From positions 22,427,042 to 22,491,041 of the forward strand of contig OY986974.1 in the NCBI GenBank assembly GCA_963920575.1: a stretch of 64,000 nucleotides of DNA. Reading direction: 5' to 3'. The DNA is from Narthecium ossifragum. Taxonomy: Eukaryota > Streptophyta > Magnoliopsida > Dioscoreales > Nartheciaceae. Positions 38,136 through 50,842 of the stretch are shown here, piece by piece (position 1 is the first letter of the stretch; each line of letters opens with the position of its first letter). The notes below the pieces were generated by a model that was given only the letters and a program-made list of their open reading frames with translations, ran no database searches and had not been told where the DNA came from. Made by a program: the position numbers and the translations under genes.

Positions 38136-38241
38136 ATGGAAGAAAGGGAGGAGGAGGCCTTCATCTTCGACGCGCAGACGATGAAGCGCATGGAGCTGCT
38201 GGTGCTCGGGACGCTGGAGTGGCGGATCACGCTCTTTAATA
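38136..38241 (+). pseudogene. Fragment of a D-type cyclin
   Basis: About 35 codons encode FIFDAQTMKRMELLVLGTLE followed by WRI, the strongly conserved cyclin-box segment of plant CYCD proteins (usual form F-EAKTIQRMELLVL-TL-WRM). Nothing before or after belongs to a cyclin. It is a captured exon piece. Confidence 0.75.
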
Positions 38242-38832
38242 CAAGTGATGGTATCCATGTAGAGAAACTTTCATTATACCCTCTGGTGTCACTGCTCCCG
38301 CATACACCTCTGGTGGTTTTTGGCCACGAGTTCAAGCTTCGGGAGAGCCATTGTTAGAGGTAAGGGTTTGGTTGGTTTACACACCCATAACCTGTTCGAA
38401 ACTTTGTTTATATGAAAAGTTCTTCAATTTTTCCTAGAGATTTCTTTTTCCTACCCATATTGATAATTTCCTTGAAAATAGGTTCTTCATTGATGGGTTT
38501 CAAGTTTATTTTCAGTTTAAAATCCATCATAGAACATGGCATTTTGATAGAGAACGCCAAAGCCATCCCGACTGGAAGTAAATGCCGACGGGAGGAGAGG
38601 CACGAGAAAGATAAGGTGAACCATGCAGGTTCCATTTCTATGTTATAGATCTGAGATGATTAAATTCTGCACTTAAAAGAATTACCTTGGTTTATGTTGC
38701 ATCTACCTCTAGCATAATTGATTCATGTTGCATCAATATCACTTCCTATCCATCACTTCTGATCTGCATGGATATAGCAGCTGCTATGCATGGATTCAGT
38801 TTTAACTTTAGCTTATGATTTTTGAATTACAG

Positions 38833-39048
38833 GAATTGTCTGAAGAGTTAGGGATTTATATGCTATCATTTGATAGGGCTGGGTATGGAGAGAGTTAGTT
38901 ATCCAAACCCAAAAATGATGGCAAAAAGCACAGCTCTGGATATTGAAGAACTTGCTGATATGTTCAATCTGGGATCCAGGTTTCATGTTATTGGGTTTTC
39001 CATGGGAGGAGAGATTGTTTGGAGCTATCTCAAGTACATCCCACAAAG
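38833..39048 (+). pseudogene. Fragment of a plant alpha/beta hydrolase
   Basis: Begins right after an AG acceptor (GAATTACAG) and ends at a GT donor, so one or two exons with their splice sites were captured. It encodes ELSEELGIYMLSFDRAGYGE, then after a frame break ALDIEELADMFNLGSRFHV and the nucleophile elbow GFSMGG. A stop and frame change after AGYGES make it non-coding as it stands. Confidence 0.8.
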
Positions 39049-42000
39049 GTACAAATCATACAAAGGTTTCATGTTATTGGGTTTGTTTAGGAGGTTTTTA
39101 TGAAGATTGGATGCCATAGAAAATGTCTCATTTGACTGTGTTTCGTTTATCTTCTACTCTGTTTCATAGAGCACGGGAAAAGCAAACTTCTTTCTTGACT
39201 GTTACTGAGCTATTCATATTTAGTAGTTGTGCATGGTCTGAATATTTTCGGTAATGTTTCACTTCTCTTTTGCTCCCTGCCCTTTACTATTACTCATTCA
39301 GTTTGGGCATGTTTTGAAATAGAGCATGGTACTTCCATTTTGTTTGACAATTTTGCGATAGATAAATTCATTTCATTCTCATAGTGCAACACCTGTTTCT
39401 TTAATTCATCCTTTCTTACTCTTCTTTGCGTGTGTAGTTTAATTCTACCTTTTTTATTCTTGATTCCTTCCTCTATATTTGCAACGGCTGCGAAGGAATG
39501 CTGGAGCAAAATACTAATATAAATGAGCCATGTAATGCAAGTGCAAGTGCTGGAGCTAAAATCAAAGAAACAGTGATGGCTAGGCTGCTTTTACTTCTGC
39601 TGTTTTATAGTGTATCAGCTACTTAACTTCTGTGTTGTTCTTCTTTATTATTAATAATGTAAAACATGGTCCCTTATAATAAAATCAACTATGATCACCC
39701 TAATTTCTTCAACCTCAACATGTACACCGAGATTGGTGTAACAAGGACGTAAATTATCTGATCACAGGATAACTACAACAACACTCTCCATGAAGAAAGA
39801 GTTAATAAGGTTGACATCCATCAGCAAATTGTCAGGATAATAACCAATATTTAGACCCCTAAAAGGAAGATAATTAAAGTGAATAAACACTCCCTGGTTT
39901 TGCCTCGATCTCTTCATCCAGATTTCCACTCCCTGGTTTTGGCTCCCTGTTTTCAGAGGTACGCTATGTGATTTTCTCCACTTCCTTTTCTGCTGTGAGT
40001 TCCAGTTTATGGTTTTACGATGATAATATATTTTGTTCCCTGCCCTTTATTATGCCTTGCAGATTTAGTCATGTTTTGAAATAGAGCATGGTACTTAGAT
40101 TTTGTGAAATTTTAACTTTTTCTGTATGATATGTTTGTTACTACTGCCCAAATAATCAAGACCATGTTATAATTTCTCTTGCATGTGAACTTTCTCAAAG
40201 TGAAAGTGCATTTGGTTTGCATATTTTGATCATGCATTTTTACTAGCAAGGACATCTTGACGGATTGGAAGAGCGCAATAAAATGAATGGTTGCAATAGC
40301 TTGGTTTTCCCATATGTGTGCAGTTGCTACTGTGAATGGGTGCAATAGCTAGGTTTATTACTTGGTTTAACTATCTAAAAGGTTATAGTTGAACTATCTT
40401 TGATCGTTTTTATGATGTGTTTTTATATTATGCTTGATTTCTAAATCCATGCTAATTGGTTTGTTAAGTTTAGTATGTATTTGATATTGGTTTTGCCAAT
40501 TGGTTAATTTTTTTTTAGTTAAGGAATTCACCTCTTTAGATCATCAGTTATCTGCAATTGGATTCTTAACAAGCAGTTACTAAAACCTATATGTTCGAAA
40601 AAATTAAGGACTAAGTAGTAGAATCCACTACTAGCAATCATAGATTCACAATCCATGAATACATGATTCAAGAAAAACATGACAGATCTCGAAATTTACC
40701 TAACCATATGTTTCGAATATGCTAACTTCAAATAATATAGCAATTCTTTGTGATGTGGCAGACTCTTATTCTATAGGATAGCAATTCTTTTCTTGCAGTT
40801 TCTAACACTCCATTGTTGTGGGGGCCAATGGGTTTGCTGGTGGATCATGCTGCTATCAATTATTGATTTTGTTGATTCACTTTCTAACACTTAGTAGTAG
40901 CCTTCTTGCTGCCCTCAAGCAAGTAACTGATTTCTCAACATGCATCAACCACTCTTTAAGTAACTGATTTCTTTTTCTTTTTCTTTTTTTCTCTCTCAGA
41001 TTTTGAGTCGAAATGTGAATGTTTCAGCTGAGTTGTCACCTTAATGTTGGTAATATCTCTTATGAGGGTGTGTAAATGTAGGTAACCTGTATTTTCTCAA
41101 TTGGCTTCAATGTGTAAATTTTCTTTCCTTGAGATGGTGTATGGTAGGTGTGTTATTAGCAAGTGCAGTATCATTTAGTTGTATGTTTTTATGTTTGCGT
41201 GGTTTGTGGGGTTTGTGGGGACAATGTTTGCCCCAGGGACAATGTTCGCCCCTTTTAACTGTGAATTAATTTTTGTATTTGATTTTTGTTGTAGAATTGT
41301 CTCATTTAAATCTTTGTAGCCGGGAGGTTCTGTCGAATTTTTTTGAAAAACAAAGGAATTAATGAATACAATATTACTACCTTTGTTCTCAACTAACTAC
41401 TATCGGAAGTTTATTTTGTTCATTTTGAATTCACCAATTCTTTTATTAGTTGGTATGTTAAAGTTTGCTCCTTTTCTTATGTTTGCGTGGTTTAATTGAA
41501 AAAACATTTAAGAGTCACCTTCAGCCATTTAAGTTGCAAGAACCTTTAGCTACAATTTCAACTTGGCAAGGGGAGTTGCATAAGTTTTTTCGTTCAAGGT
41601 GCTACAAATTTCCAACACACCAACAAAGAGACTTAAAAAATTGATTTATAGCAACAAAGTTGATTAAATTGTATAGTCTATAGGCAGTTATGCCCAAGTC
41701 ATACCAATTCTATCAAAGAAAGCTCAGAATTAAGGTTAATCTAAGTGGCAGCAAAATACGAAGAGATTTCATGAGACTAAAACTAAATGCTACATCGGCA
41801 CAAAAACTAAAATTTGAGCTTTAACTTTGTTCGAGGCCCGGTGCCAATGGCTATGAAGGGAAGTTGCAAAACTACACCAATGAAGGGAAAGTGTAGTCAG
41901 TCTGCACCAATACTGAACCACTTACACAACAATGCATAGATGAAATAAATTTAAGATGATTATTACATTTGGCATTTGAAGCAAGTTATGTACATTTGTT

Positions 42001-42252
42001 GTATCATTGAAATAGGAGCTAAAATAGTAAAAACTGCAAAGTGCCATAAAAATACAGATATTAGAAACAGATTCAAAGATGAATACCCGGGGAAAGGAAA
42101 AGTTCTAAAATCCCCGGTCTTCCCTCTTTAAATCCACAAATTAAGAAAATATAAACAATCAACTTAAAAAGAATAGAGATAAAATTGATGATTTCGTGAC
42201 GGTGAATGGATACAGTGTCTTGAAGAGGCTTCAATTATGAACACCGGACATC

Positions 42253-42462
42253 TTTTTTTTTGATTAGATAAGCCGAAGCTGCAGCCCGAAGGCAGATTAC
42301 ATACCCGAGTCAAGACGGGCATGATGATCTAACTCATCAGCCCTTACATTACATTCACGTGGAATATGAACAATAGAGAATCTCAGGAACTTACTTATAA
42401 ACCACCATACCTCCAGCATCTCCTGCTTGCAGTCTTCAGTCAGTGGGACCCTTCCTAACACC
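42253..42462 (-). mobile_element. 5'-truncated LINE insertion with target-site duplication
   Basis: On the minus strand the end of an RNase H domain is readable (FSIVHIPRECNVRADELD, then ARLDSGM and stop), followed by a short 3' region and an A run (T run at 42253-42260). It is flanked by 16-bp duplications ATGAACACCGGACATC (42237-42252) and ATGAACACTGGACATC (42463-42478), one mismatch. This is an L1-type insertion, truncated to about 210 bp, inside the Helitron. Confidence 0.85.
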
Positions 42463-42863
42463 ATGAACACTGGACATCAGTTGCGAAGATTATTTAGTAT
42501 TATTCTGATTCAGTGCTCTCCAGTTGAACCACAAATTATATAGAATGTTGTAGAATTGTTTCATTTAACTCACGATACAGGGTAGATTTTGCCGAAATTT
42601 TCTGAAAGAAACCTTAAATATCCGTGTCGTAGGCACGGGCATTCACTAGTATATATATATAACAGGAAGGCGGAAGGGGGGATATTGCTTTAGATATCAA
42701 TATCTAAAGAACTGACGCTCGATGCTTACGATCTAAGAGATCGAAAGGTAGAACTGAACGTTTAACATTCCAATCTTTAGATATTGGCTCTAAGCCAATA
42801 TCAACAATTAAAAAGACTGAAATAAGTGACTTATTTGAAAAAGTTGTAACCAAGATCCAAGCT

Positions 42864-42977
42864 TTTATTCACTGAAATAGACTTACAAGGTGGACGGAAG
42901 GAAACCGAGATTATAAGAGAAGAAGTGAGGGATGGATTTCAGTGTACTTAACTCGGAGGAGTTGTTCTCCTTATATA
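42864..42977 (-). promoter_or_regulatory. Pararetroviral promoter and polyadenylation signal
   Basis: On the minus strand, TATATAAGG (42977-42969) is followed about 105 bases later by AATAAA (42869-42864). A TATA box with a poly(A) signal shortly downstream is the arrangement used for terminally redundant pregenomic RNA in this virus family. Both elements look intact, though activity is unknown. Confidence 0.65.
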
Positions 42978-43148
42978 GGAGAGCTAAGGATGCTCTATTA
43001 TTGCATCGTACAATAATTTAGAGAGAATATTTCTCTTTACATCATGTTACATCATGTCGGCCAGTGGATTCCCACTTTACTTTACGCCACCTGCTAGTAG
43101 GGCCCGCCACTTCGTGTGCTAGATGGTGTGCAGTCGGTTAAGTGAGCT

Positions 43149-44282
43149 TTATTCCTTGCTGATGGGCTGTAAAGGAGAGATTCTCCTTATCCTGCTGTCG
43201 TCTTTAGCTAGTGGAGGCTCCACTAGTAATGGGTGCTTCACCAGCTTTCTTTTTCCCAGGCATATCTTGGGATAAGACTTGAGTCCATAATACCTCTCGA
43301 TCTTCTTCATAAGGATCTTGGGCATCTTGCATTGGGTCATCTGATCCGATAGAAATTCTATCTGATCCAGTAAAATGACTGGTGAACTGATTCTTCTAGT
43401 GTTCATAACATTTCTTCATAATTTGGTCATCAGTGGCTTGAGGAAATTGCCTCTCAAACATTTTTTGAAGCCGAGCCATTTGATTCTCTCTCGGGGCTTC
43501 GTGAATTGTTTTCTGATTCAACATACTTTTGTTTTCCTTGATGATTTCTTTAATTTCAGAAACCTTAGTGGCTACATCCAAGCCTTTCCATCATTTAATT
43601 TGATATTTTCTCACAAGGCAGGATATGTATAATTCATTTATTTCTGCCGAAAAAAACCATTTCCATATCCATGGAATTTCTGTTTTTGCAAAGAAATATA
43701 GTGGGAACATTCCCTCTATGATTTCCTCTTCTTTCTTTAAAGAGAGGATTGGATGAGTAGAAACCCATTTATCATATAATGCAAGTATTGGTTCTGGCAA
43801 AATTTCCAGTTCAACACCATATTTATGCCACCAGTCATATATCCATGCTGGTATATCCTTATGAAGGACTAGGACATATTTTAATGAACCAAGTATGCTT
43901 CAAATTTTCATTCTCGCATAGAAAGGAGGCATAGAAGGCATCCTTGTAATCCCAGTAATTAAAGTTATAATTCTCTTTCTCAATTTTGAAAGAGATGGGT
44001 TTATGAGTGCTAAACCCCCAATCTTTTGGCGTCAAGATAAAGATATTCTTGATGGTGCACTTACTATAAGCAGGTGGCCTCCGTTCATCAGAATTTTTGA
44101 AGAAGTGTTCAAAGTGTACTTCTCTGAGATAACAGAGATTCCATCCATTTTCTTAGATGATATACCAAGGTAGGATAATAACAATTATCCATATATTTTT
44201 GTCTCAATTTTTCTGAATTGTCAGAGTAACACATATCTTCAGGCTCTATATAGATAATTACTTCATAAGCCAATTTGGTGAA
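43149..44282 (-). pseudogene. Downstream pararetroviral coding remnant
   Basis: The frame that leaves the RNase H side continues across the MULE insertion into this segment (the duplication TTTGGTGAA lies in coding sequence). Readable pieces are Asn/Tyr/Trp/Phe-rich and broken by several stops; the last open piece ends at 43149. I do not recognise a defined domain. It resembles additional downstream frames of endogenous caulimovirid elements, but this is uncertain. Confidence 0.45.
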
Positions 44283-45533
44283 GGGGAAATTAGCTTTTAG
44301 TACCCTCTAATTTTATAGTTTTACAATATGCTACCCTCTAGTTAGAAAATGTAACTTTAGTACCCTCATATTTCAATATAAGTCGATTTAGTACCCTATC
44401 GTCAAACGGCGTTAGTCCCCATTCACAGAAAACTGCTCACGTGTACGGTGTTTACACGTGGCGGCATGTGATGAGGAGAGAGCAAACTAGAGAGAGAGAG
44501 AGAGAGAGAGGTGTTCCTTCCGTCGCCTCCTTCCGCCGCCTCTCCTCGCCTCTCCAGCCCTCCTCCTTCCGCTGCCTCTCCTCATCGCCTCTCGGATCTC
44601 CTCTGCCAACCTCCCGTGCAGCTTCGGTCCGGTGCTGCCGACCGACTTGACTATGTTGTGACAGCCTCCTCCTGTGAGACGCCAAGTTGCGCAGCTTCAT
44701 CGAGGACGTCGCCGGATGACTCCCTGAAGAAGTCGGTGATCCTGTTGTAGTCGGGACGGACGAGGGCTGGTGGGAGTCGAATCGAGTGGAGGAAGAGGTC
44801 TTCGAGGTAGCTCGGGAGGGCGAGGGTGAGGATGAGGCCACTTCACGATCAGCTTGGGCCCGTCGAGAGAGGCGTGGTTGGGCTCGGTGGTGTCGAGTTA
44901 GGACAGGATGCGGTAGCCGCCAGTGAGCTAGGTGGAGGGGGCATGTGATGAGGAGCGCCGCCGCTAGTGGAGCCTTTGTCGTCGTCGCTAGTGGAGCCTT
45001 CGTCGCCGTTGCCAGTGGAGCCTTCGTCACCGTCGCAGCAAGATACCTCAGAGATCTCACTGCCGGAGCGAGGCTGATCCGACACCATCCGTGGGTCGTC
45101 GCCGTCGCCTTCCTAGGCGCTAGGAGGGGGTGCTGCCACCATCACCGACGCACCCCGCCGTCACATTCTCTCTAGACGGTGTCGTGAGATCGAGCTGAGG
45201 TCGCCTTTGGCGAGCATGTCTCCGTCGTCCACGTTTGTGCTGCCCGCTGCTGTCGTGTGACAACTCCGGAGACGGTGGCCGTCGTCGAGCTCTAGCGCCA
45301 TTACGGGCCGCCATCGCACGCGGCTGAAAGACCTTATCGCCATCAACAGCGCGAGCTCCTGTAAAGCTTGCCTCCAATCCAGCGCCTCGTCTCCTTAGGC
45401 GCAATCGCCAGCGCCAATGCTGACCTCGGGCGCGGCCGCAGTCACGCGTGCAGCCTTTGGGCGCAGCTGCCTGTAGCGACGCGCTGCCCTTGGGCACTGC
45501 TGCCTCTGCCACCGGCGCCGGCGCGCGCAGCCA

Positions 45534-45573
<40 letters not shown>

Positions 45574-45768
45574 GTTCTCTCTCTCCTCATCATATGCCGC
45601 CACGTGTACACGTGAGCGGTTTCTGTGAACGAGGACTAACGTCGTTTGACGATAGGGTACTAAATCGACCTATATTGAAATATGAGGGTACTAAAGTTAC
45701 ATTTTCTAACTAGAGGGTAGCAGATTGTAAAACCATAAAATTAGAGGGTACTAAAAGCTAATTACCCC
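44283..45768. mobile_element. MULE (Pack-MULE type) inserted in the pararetrovirus
   Basis: Terminal inverted repeats of about 225 bp (44283 to about 44510, about 45535 to 45768) start GGGGAAATTAGC and GGGGTAATTAGC and run into AG/CT microsatellites. The flanking 9-bp duplication TTTGGTGAA (44274-44282 and 45769-45777) is perfect. The interior is GC-rich, unlike its AT-rich surroundings, has no transposase, and carries what looks like a captured gene fragment. Long TIRs with 9-bp duplications are diagnostic of Mutator-like elements. Confidence 0.9.
44662..44895 (-). pseudogene. Captured fragment resembling allene oxide synthase (CYP74)
   Basis: On the minus strand one frame reads SLDGPKLIVKW; after a frame change a second reads LEDLFLHSIRLPPALVRPDY followed by NRITDFFRESSGDVLDEAAQLGVSQEE. 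The run LEDL-LH--RLPP-LV--DY-R--DFF and VLDEA--LG is the pattern of plant allene oxide synthases, which start jasmonate synthesis. No haem-binding region is present and the frame is broken, so it is only a relic. The family assignment is from memory of conserved positions and should be tested. Confidence 0.5.
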
Positions 45769-45777
45769 TTTGGTGAA

Positions 45778-48700
45778 CATTCCTGGATCATTATCCTTTG
45801 TCACCTCAGTAAATGATTTTGCTGACTCATCACTCGGAATACTTCCTTTAGCAATCTCTTCATTATTTTTTGCTTCTTTATTCTTGGCTTCTTGAGAAGT
45901 ATAACTTCCTCCTCGGCCTTTGCGAATTGCTCGCCAACAATGACCATAACCTGAGGTATTACCTTCATAATTTTGAGTATTACTAGAGGTATTACCTCGA
46001 CCTCTACCAAGGGTATTACCCCGACCACCACGGCTCCACCGCCCCCAAAGAGGGGGTCAGTCCGGCGCATGAGATCCATGCAAGAATTCGCGGGTGAGAA
46101 AATCCGGGAGAATATTATATTTGCCGGAAATAAATTCAATTGTGAAGTCAAAAACTGCTAATTCAGCCTAACAACGAGCAAAAATTTGCTTAGAAGTTAA
46201 ATTTTTAATATCTTTTTCGATAACACTCTTAGCAGAGCTACAGTCAATACGAAGTAAGAATGGCTGATTAAGGATATCATCCTGGAATGGCTGATTAAGG
46301 ATATCATCCTGGAATTTATGAAGGCATTTAATAATAGATAGCATTTCTTTCTTAATTGTAGAGTAATTGAATTGAGTAAGGTTCCATTTCCCAGATGTAT
46401 ACCGTACTAATTCCTCTTTGTTAGAATCAAAGCATTTTTGTTTTAAAATGCCTCCATAGCCGATATTACTGGCGTCGGTTTCAACAATCTTCTGACACTC
46501 TCGTTTAAGTAGATGTGTGCAGGGAAGATGTTTAACTTTAGACTTAATTAGTCTAACAGCATTAGTATGATCTGCTGTCCAAGGAGAAGGATTCTTCTTC
46601 AAACGATTGTAAAGAAGTGTGGTATCTTGAGCCCAATCTTTGTAATAATCATATACATAAATTAAAGCTCCTAAGAACCTTTGTAATTGATTTGTGTCAG
46701 TAATGACATCTGGAAATTTAGAAGCAAATTTGATACTTCTATCAATAGGAACTATTGTTCCTTTGCCAATATTATGGCCTACGAATCAAATCTCTGTTTG
46801 AAATAATTTCATTTTTGGGGCAGATATTACTAACCCATTATAAATGGCTAAATGCCGAAACACCTCCAAGTGTTTAACATGTTGATCAATGCTATCAGAA
46901 AAGATAAGTATATCATCTATGTAAGATAGGATGAAATTAGTATAAAGAATGAAAATTTCATTCATAATATTCTGAAACTCTGAAGGATCATTCTTCAGAC
47001 CAAAAGACATTGCGTTCCATTCGTAATGGCCAAATGGGACAGTAAAGGCCGTTTTATAACGATCTTTATCAGCAATTTGAATTTGCCAATAACATGATTT
47101 CAGATCAAATTTAGAAAATATCTTTGCTCTATAGATCCTATTGAGCAAATCCATTTTATTAGGGATTGGATATCGTATCCATTTGAGCACCTTATTAAGG
47201 GGCTTATAATTAATTATGAGACGAGTAACTTCTCGTTCTCTTTCAGCAGCATTATTGACATAGAATGTTGTACAACTCCATGGGGAGTAAGATTTAAGAA
47301 TCAATTTTTTCTCTATAAGAGAAGTGATTTCTTTCTTGCATAAATCAAGATATTCTTGATTCATTTGACACGGTCGTGCTCGAGTTGGAATATTCCACTC
47401 ATCGAAAGAATCTTCATAGGGCAATTCCACTATGTGTTTCTTGCGATCCCAGAAAGCATTAGGTATTGTTCCACACATAGTTGTTTGGAACTGCTTATCA
47501 ATCCGATCAATTAGATCTTTGATAGCTGGTTTTTGCAATTGCTGCTAAATTGGAATATAAGAAATTTCTTCTTTCAAAAAATTTATTTGATTTTCTTTTA
47601 ACAAAATATCTTTTACCTCATTAAGAATTTTCGTATGAGGTTTAGTAATAAATTGTAAAGTAATTGGTGCTTCTTTATATCTGGCACTTATACCAGAAGA
47701 ATCTACCCTTTCTAAAGGCATAATATTATGTAAGAAAGGTGTTCCTAGAATAATATGTTGTGACAGATTTTTAATTAACACAAACGGGGTGGGTATACAA
47801 GTTTCTTATATACAGATATAAGCTTTAGGAAGTTTAAAATTAACTTCCAATTTATTACCACTGGCGTCACTGAGGGCTTGAGTGGTTTTCTCAAAGAACT
47901 TGGAAGGGACAATTCCTTCTCTAATACAGTTAAGATCAGCACCACTATCGATTAATGCTATAAGATTTGATATAACCTCATGTTCTGAAAGAACTAAAGT
48001 AATTTCAACATACCATTTCTGAGCAGTAATTTGCTGTAACATTTGAACGAGAAATTCATTTGGAGAAGTAGAATATTGTCCATGTTCTATTATTTGCTTA
48101 CCCTTTTCAGATGCCTGGGGTAAATCTTCATCTAGATCTCTGGCTTCTATATAAGAAAGTATATAATCATTTTGTTTTTTAAAAAGTTTAACTTCTTCTT
48201 TTAGGGTATTTACCTCTCTGTTTAATTCTGCTAAAGACAGATTTATAACAGTCTTTTCTTGTCGTGTTCTTAGAACTTCAACAAGATGATAAGTATTATC
48301 AGTTTTTGGAGCTTCAATTCTTTGATTTCCCTTGAGACAGATATTAATTAATTGAGACTTAAGCTCGGAAGATATATTTTCTTCTGCAAATAATTTTGAT
48401 AACAAATCTTTACCAAAAGATATCATGTTTACCGAAAGCCCATTCATTTCTACAATTTGTTTCCAGTAATCAGACTTATTAGTCTTAGTGCATTTAATGC
48501 ATTCCTCATCAGAGAATTCTTCTTCAGACGAATCTGAATAAGAAGCTTGATTACTTTCAGAATCAATATTACTGATCATTACACTGTAAAAGGATTTTTT
48601 TAATCCTTCATCTTCTATTTCATTAATTTTTTTCTTTGTATAGCATCGATTAGCATAATGACCAATCTTACCGCATTTAAAGCATTTAGCTTTAGATTTA

Positions 48701-49177
48701 TCAATTTTTTTACTACCTTGAGTATTCCTCTTTTGAGAAGAATCATATTTCTTTTTTCTCTTTTTAAGGAAAAGTTTCTTCCTTGTTTCTTTCTCTTCTC
48801 TGGGTGGTTTGCTTTTTCGTGGTTCATGGAAAGCAAACTATTCACAAAACTCATCCAGCTGCTTTCTTTCAGTAAGTCTATGAGACTTCAATTGATTTTT
48901 AAGTTTTATGTCATTACATAAACTTAAGCCTTCATGAATGCATGCATTAATTAGTGCCCCATAAGTGTACGAGTCATAAGGAATAATTCCTCCATTTTGT
49001 TCTCGCATATAATTACGCACTCTTTCAGCAAATAAATTTGATAGACCATCTATAAATTTAGACTTCCAATGGAGGCTATTAGCATCATTGAGTTGTATAA
49101 CTCTGGTAATAAAAGTATCTTTATACCAGCGAAAATGAGTAAGAGTTGGACATCTAAGATTTTGAAGTAGGGTGCGT
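45778..49177 (-). pseudogene. Pararetroviral polyprotein: coat C-part, protease, RT, RNase H
   Basis: One frame runs through this segment. From high to low coordinates: the C-terminal part of the coat protein (about 49177-48850), a CCHC knuckle (about 48690-48640), a protease with DSGAD (about 47950), a reverse transcriptase with YIDD (about 46920) and RNase H with ETDAS (about 46480). The frame is interrupted by TAG 48838-48840, TAA 47806-47808, TAG 47545-47547, TGA 46786-46788 and a stop at 46168, with no clear frameshift between them. A 27-bp tandem duplication in RNase H (about 46262-46315) adds nine residues. Few lesions for so long a frame suggest moderate age. It is not functional. Confidence 0.85.
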
Positions 49178-49182
49178 GTCCT

Positions 49183-50837
49183 TGATGAGACGTGAAAAGT
49201 ACACAAGTTAACCCATTAATTTACCTTTATTAGTCTTCGAGCAAGGTATTTCTAATAATCTTCATGGTATTTCAGGTACAAGAGCCTTCAACAGAAGTTA
49301 GATCAACTTTGGAGCGTAAACGAGCCTATTCGAGCACATTTAGGTACATGGGTCAACTTCAAAGATTAAACTGTACCTTCTCAAGAAGAACCAGATAATG
49401 TGCCATATATCATTGGAAAGCTCTGGAAGTCTAGTTTCTGAAGAATTTTACGGTTCATGATTCCGAGTTTCCTAGATGAAGTTATGGCATTTTTCGTACC
49501 AATGCGCAGTGCTGAATGGCAAAAGAGATAATATGCAGAAAAGAAGATCGATCCTCTGTGTATAAAGGATCGATCCTTTTTGCACATTTTCCAGAGACAG
49601 AACGCAACATTCTCTAGGATCGATCTCCATCTACTAGAGGATCGATCCTCGTCGGGGCGCAGCCAGAACTCAAGAGGAGGATCGATCCTTTACCCTATAA
49701 GGATCGATCCTTTTGTGCCAGCCGAGCAAAATCAATGGTCCAGATCTAATCCGAGTGGGGGATGCTTGGAGGCTATAAATAGACCCCTTTTGGGGGATTT
49801 TGGAGATTCTTTTGGAGAGGAAGAGGCTAAGGAAAGGGGCAAACCCCCTTGGGCAAGGAAGGGAGCTCTCATCCAAGAGGGAGGAGATTGATGAAGAAGA
49901 GGATCCATCTCTTCTCCATGGCTTCTCCATCGAAGATGAGTAGCTAATCTATTTACCTAGTGAAATACCATGATGTTTTAGGTTTTTATTTGTAGTTTTC
50001 TTTGGATTTGGATGTTGTAATCCTTATGAGACAAGTTGTATGAATTTATTCTTCATTTCTATATCTTTGTAGTGGGATTCTAATGTTGGATGGATGGATT
50101 CTTTGGTTTGCATAAGCTAGAACCTTGTGCCCAATAGGTGTTTGTTGATATTCCCCAATGAGTAGGTTGTGCTAGAACCATGGCCACTTGTGTTGAAGGG
50201 AGTCTTGGCTCTAGGTTAGGGACTTGGTTGTGCTAGAACCACTCCAATCCACATCTAACCTAGCATATATCCTATCTTTTGTAGTGTTTTGGATTCGAGA
50301 TGCTAGAACCACCTCGATTCATTACCATATTCCATACAACCCGATTCCTTGCGACGAGATGATCCTAACCCGACCTCTCGTTGGCGATGATTGAAGCTAA
50401 TCCCTCGATCGTCGACTTTCTAGCATACACCTAGTGCGACGGATAGTCCTTATCCGGTTATTCGTTAGCGAAGACCTTTGTTAGCCACGAGGTAGTCGAT
50501 ATTGTAGTGTCTCGATAGGATTGCGCATCTTGATCTATTAGAAAGCTACGATTGAGCCTAATTCAGATTGGGATTCCCTAGGACCTCTCTCTATCCATTA
50601 AATCATTTACATGCTTACTTAGATATCATATCCTAAAACCCAAAACCATTTCTTTTATTATTCTTGTAGGAACACTTAGATTGAGCTTGGTAATTTAATT
50701 GTTTCCATACGCATTCCCTGTGGATTCGACTCGGACTCACCGCTAGCTACCCCCAAAGGTAGTTAGTTAGTAGTTCGATTATAAATTTATAATTTTGATC
50801 GGGCGCGTTAAGCCGCGACACTTTTCACGTCCCGTCA
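49183..50837 (+). mobile_element. Solo Athila-type LTR in the pararetroviral coat region
   Basis: TGATGAGACGTG...CCCGTCA, 1655 bp, flanked by a perfect 5-bp duplication GTCCT (49178-49182 and 50838-50842). It shares GTACAAGAGCC, the ATCTAATCCGAGTGGGGGA block, GCTATAAATAGACC and TGCTAGAACCA motifs with the LTR at 51521. Paired GGATCGATCC palindromes occur at about 49545-49715. A solo LTR with intact duplication implies insertion followed by LTR-LTR recombination. Confidence 0.95.
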
Positions 50838-50842
50838 GTCCT

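Larger units (their letters stand above)
36903..42649 (+). mobile_element. Non-autonomous Helitron with captured gene fragments
   Basis: The 5' end is A|TCTATTATATAAGGAAGAG at 36903. The 3' end is a GC-rich hairpin, CCGTGTCGTAGGCACGGG, then CATTCA and CTAG at 42646-42649, followed by T. Insertion between A and T within a (TA)n tract fits Helitron target preference. No Rep/helicase is present in what can be read, though 200 bp are unknown. Inside, in one orientation, lie fragments of a TIP1-like acyltransferase, a D-type cyclin and an alpha/beta hydrolase, with intron-like sequence kept, plus a LINE fragment. From about 39100 to 42236 nothing else is recognised. Confidence 0.8.

Noticed and set aside
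44452..45060. 202-codon minus-strand frame in the MULE
   Set aside because: Its frame disagrees with the CYP74-like frames and contains low-complexity Ala/Thr repeats and TIR sequence.
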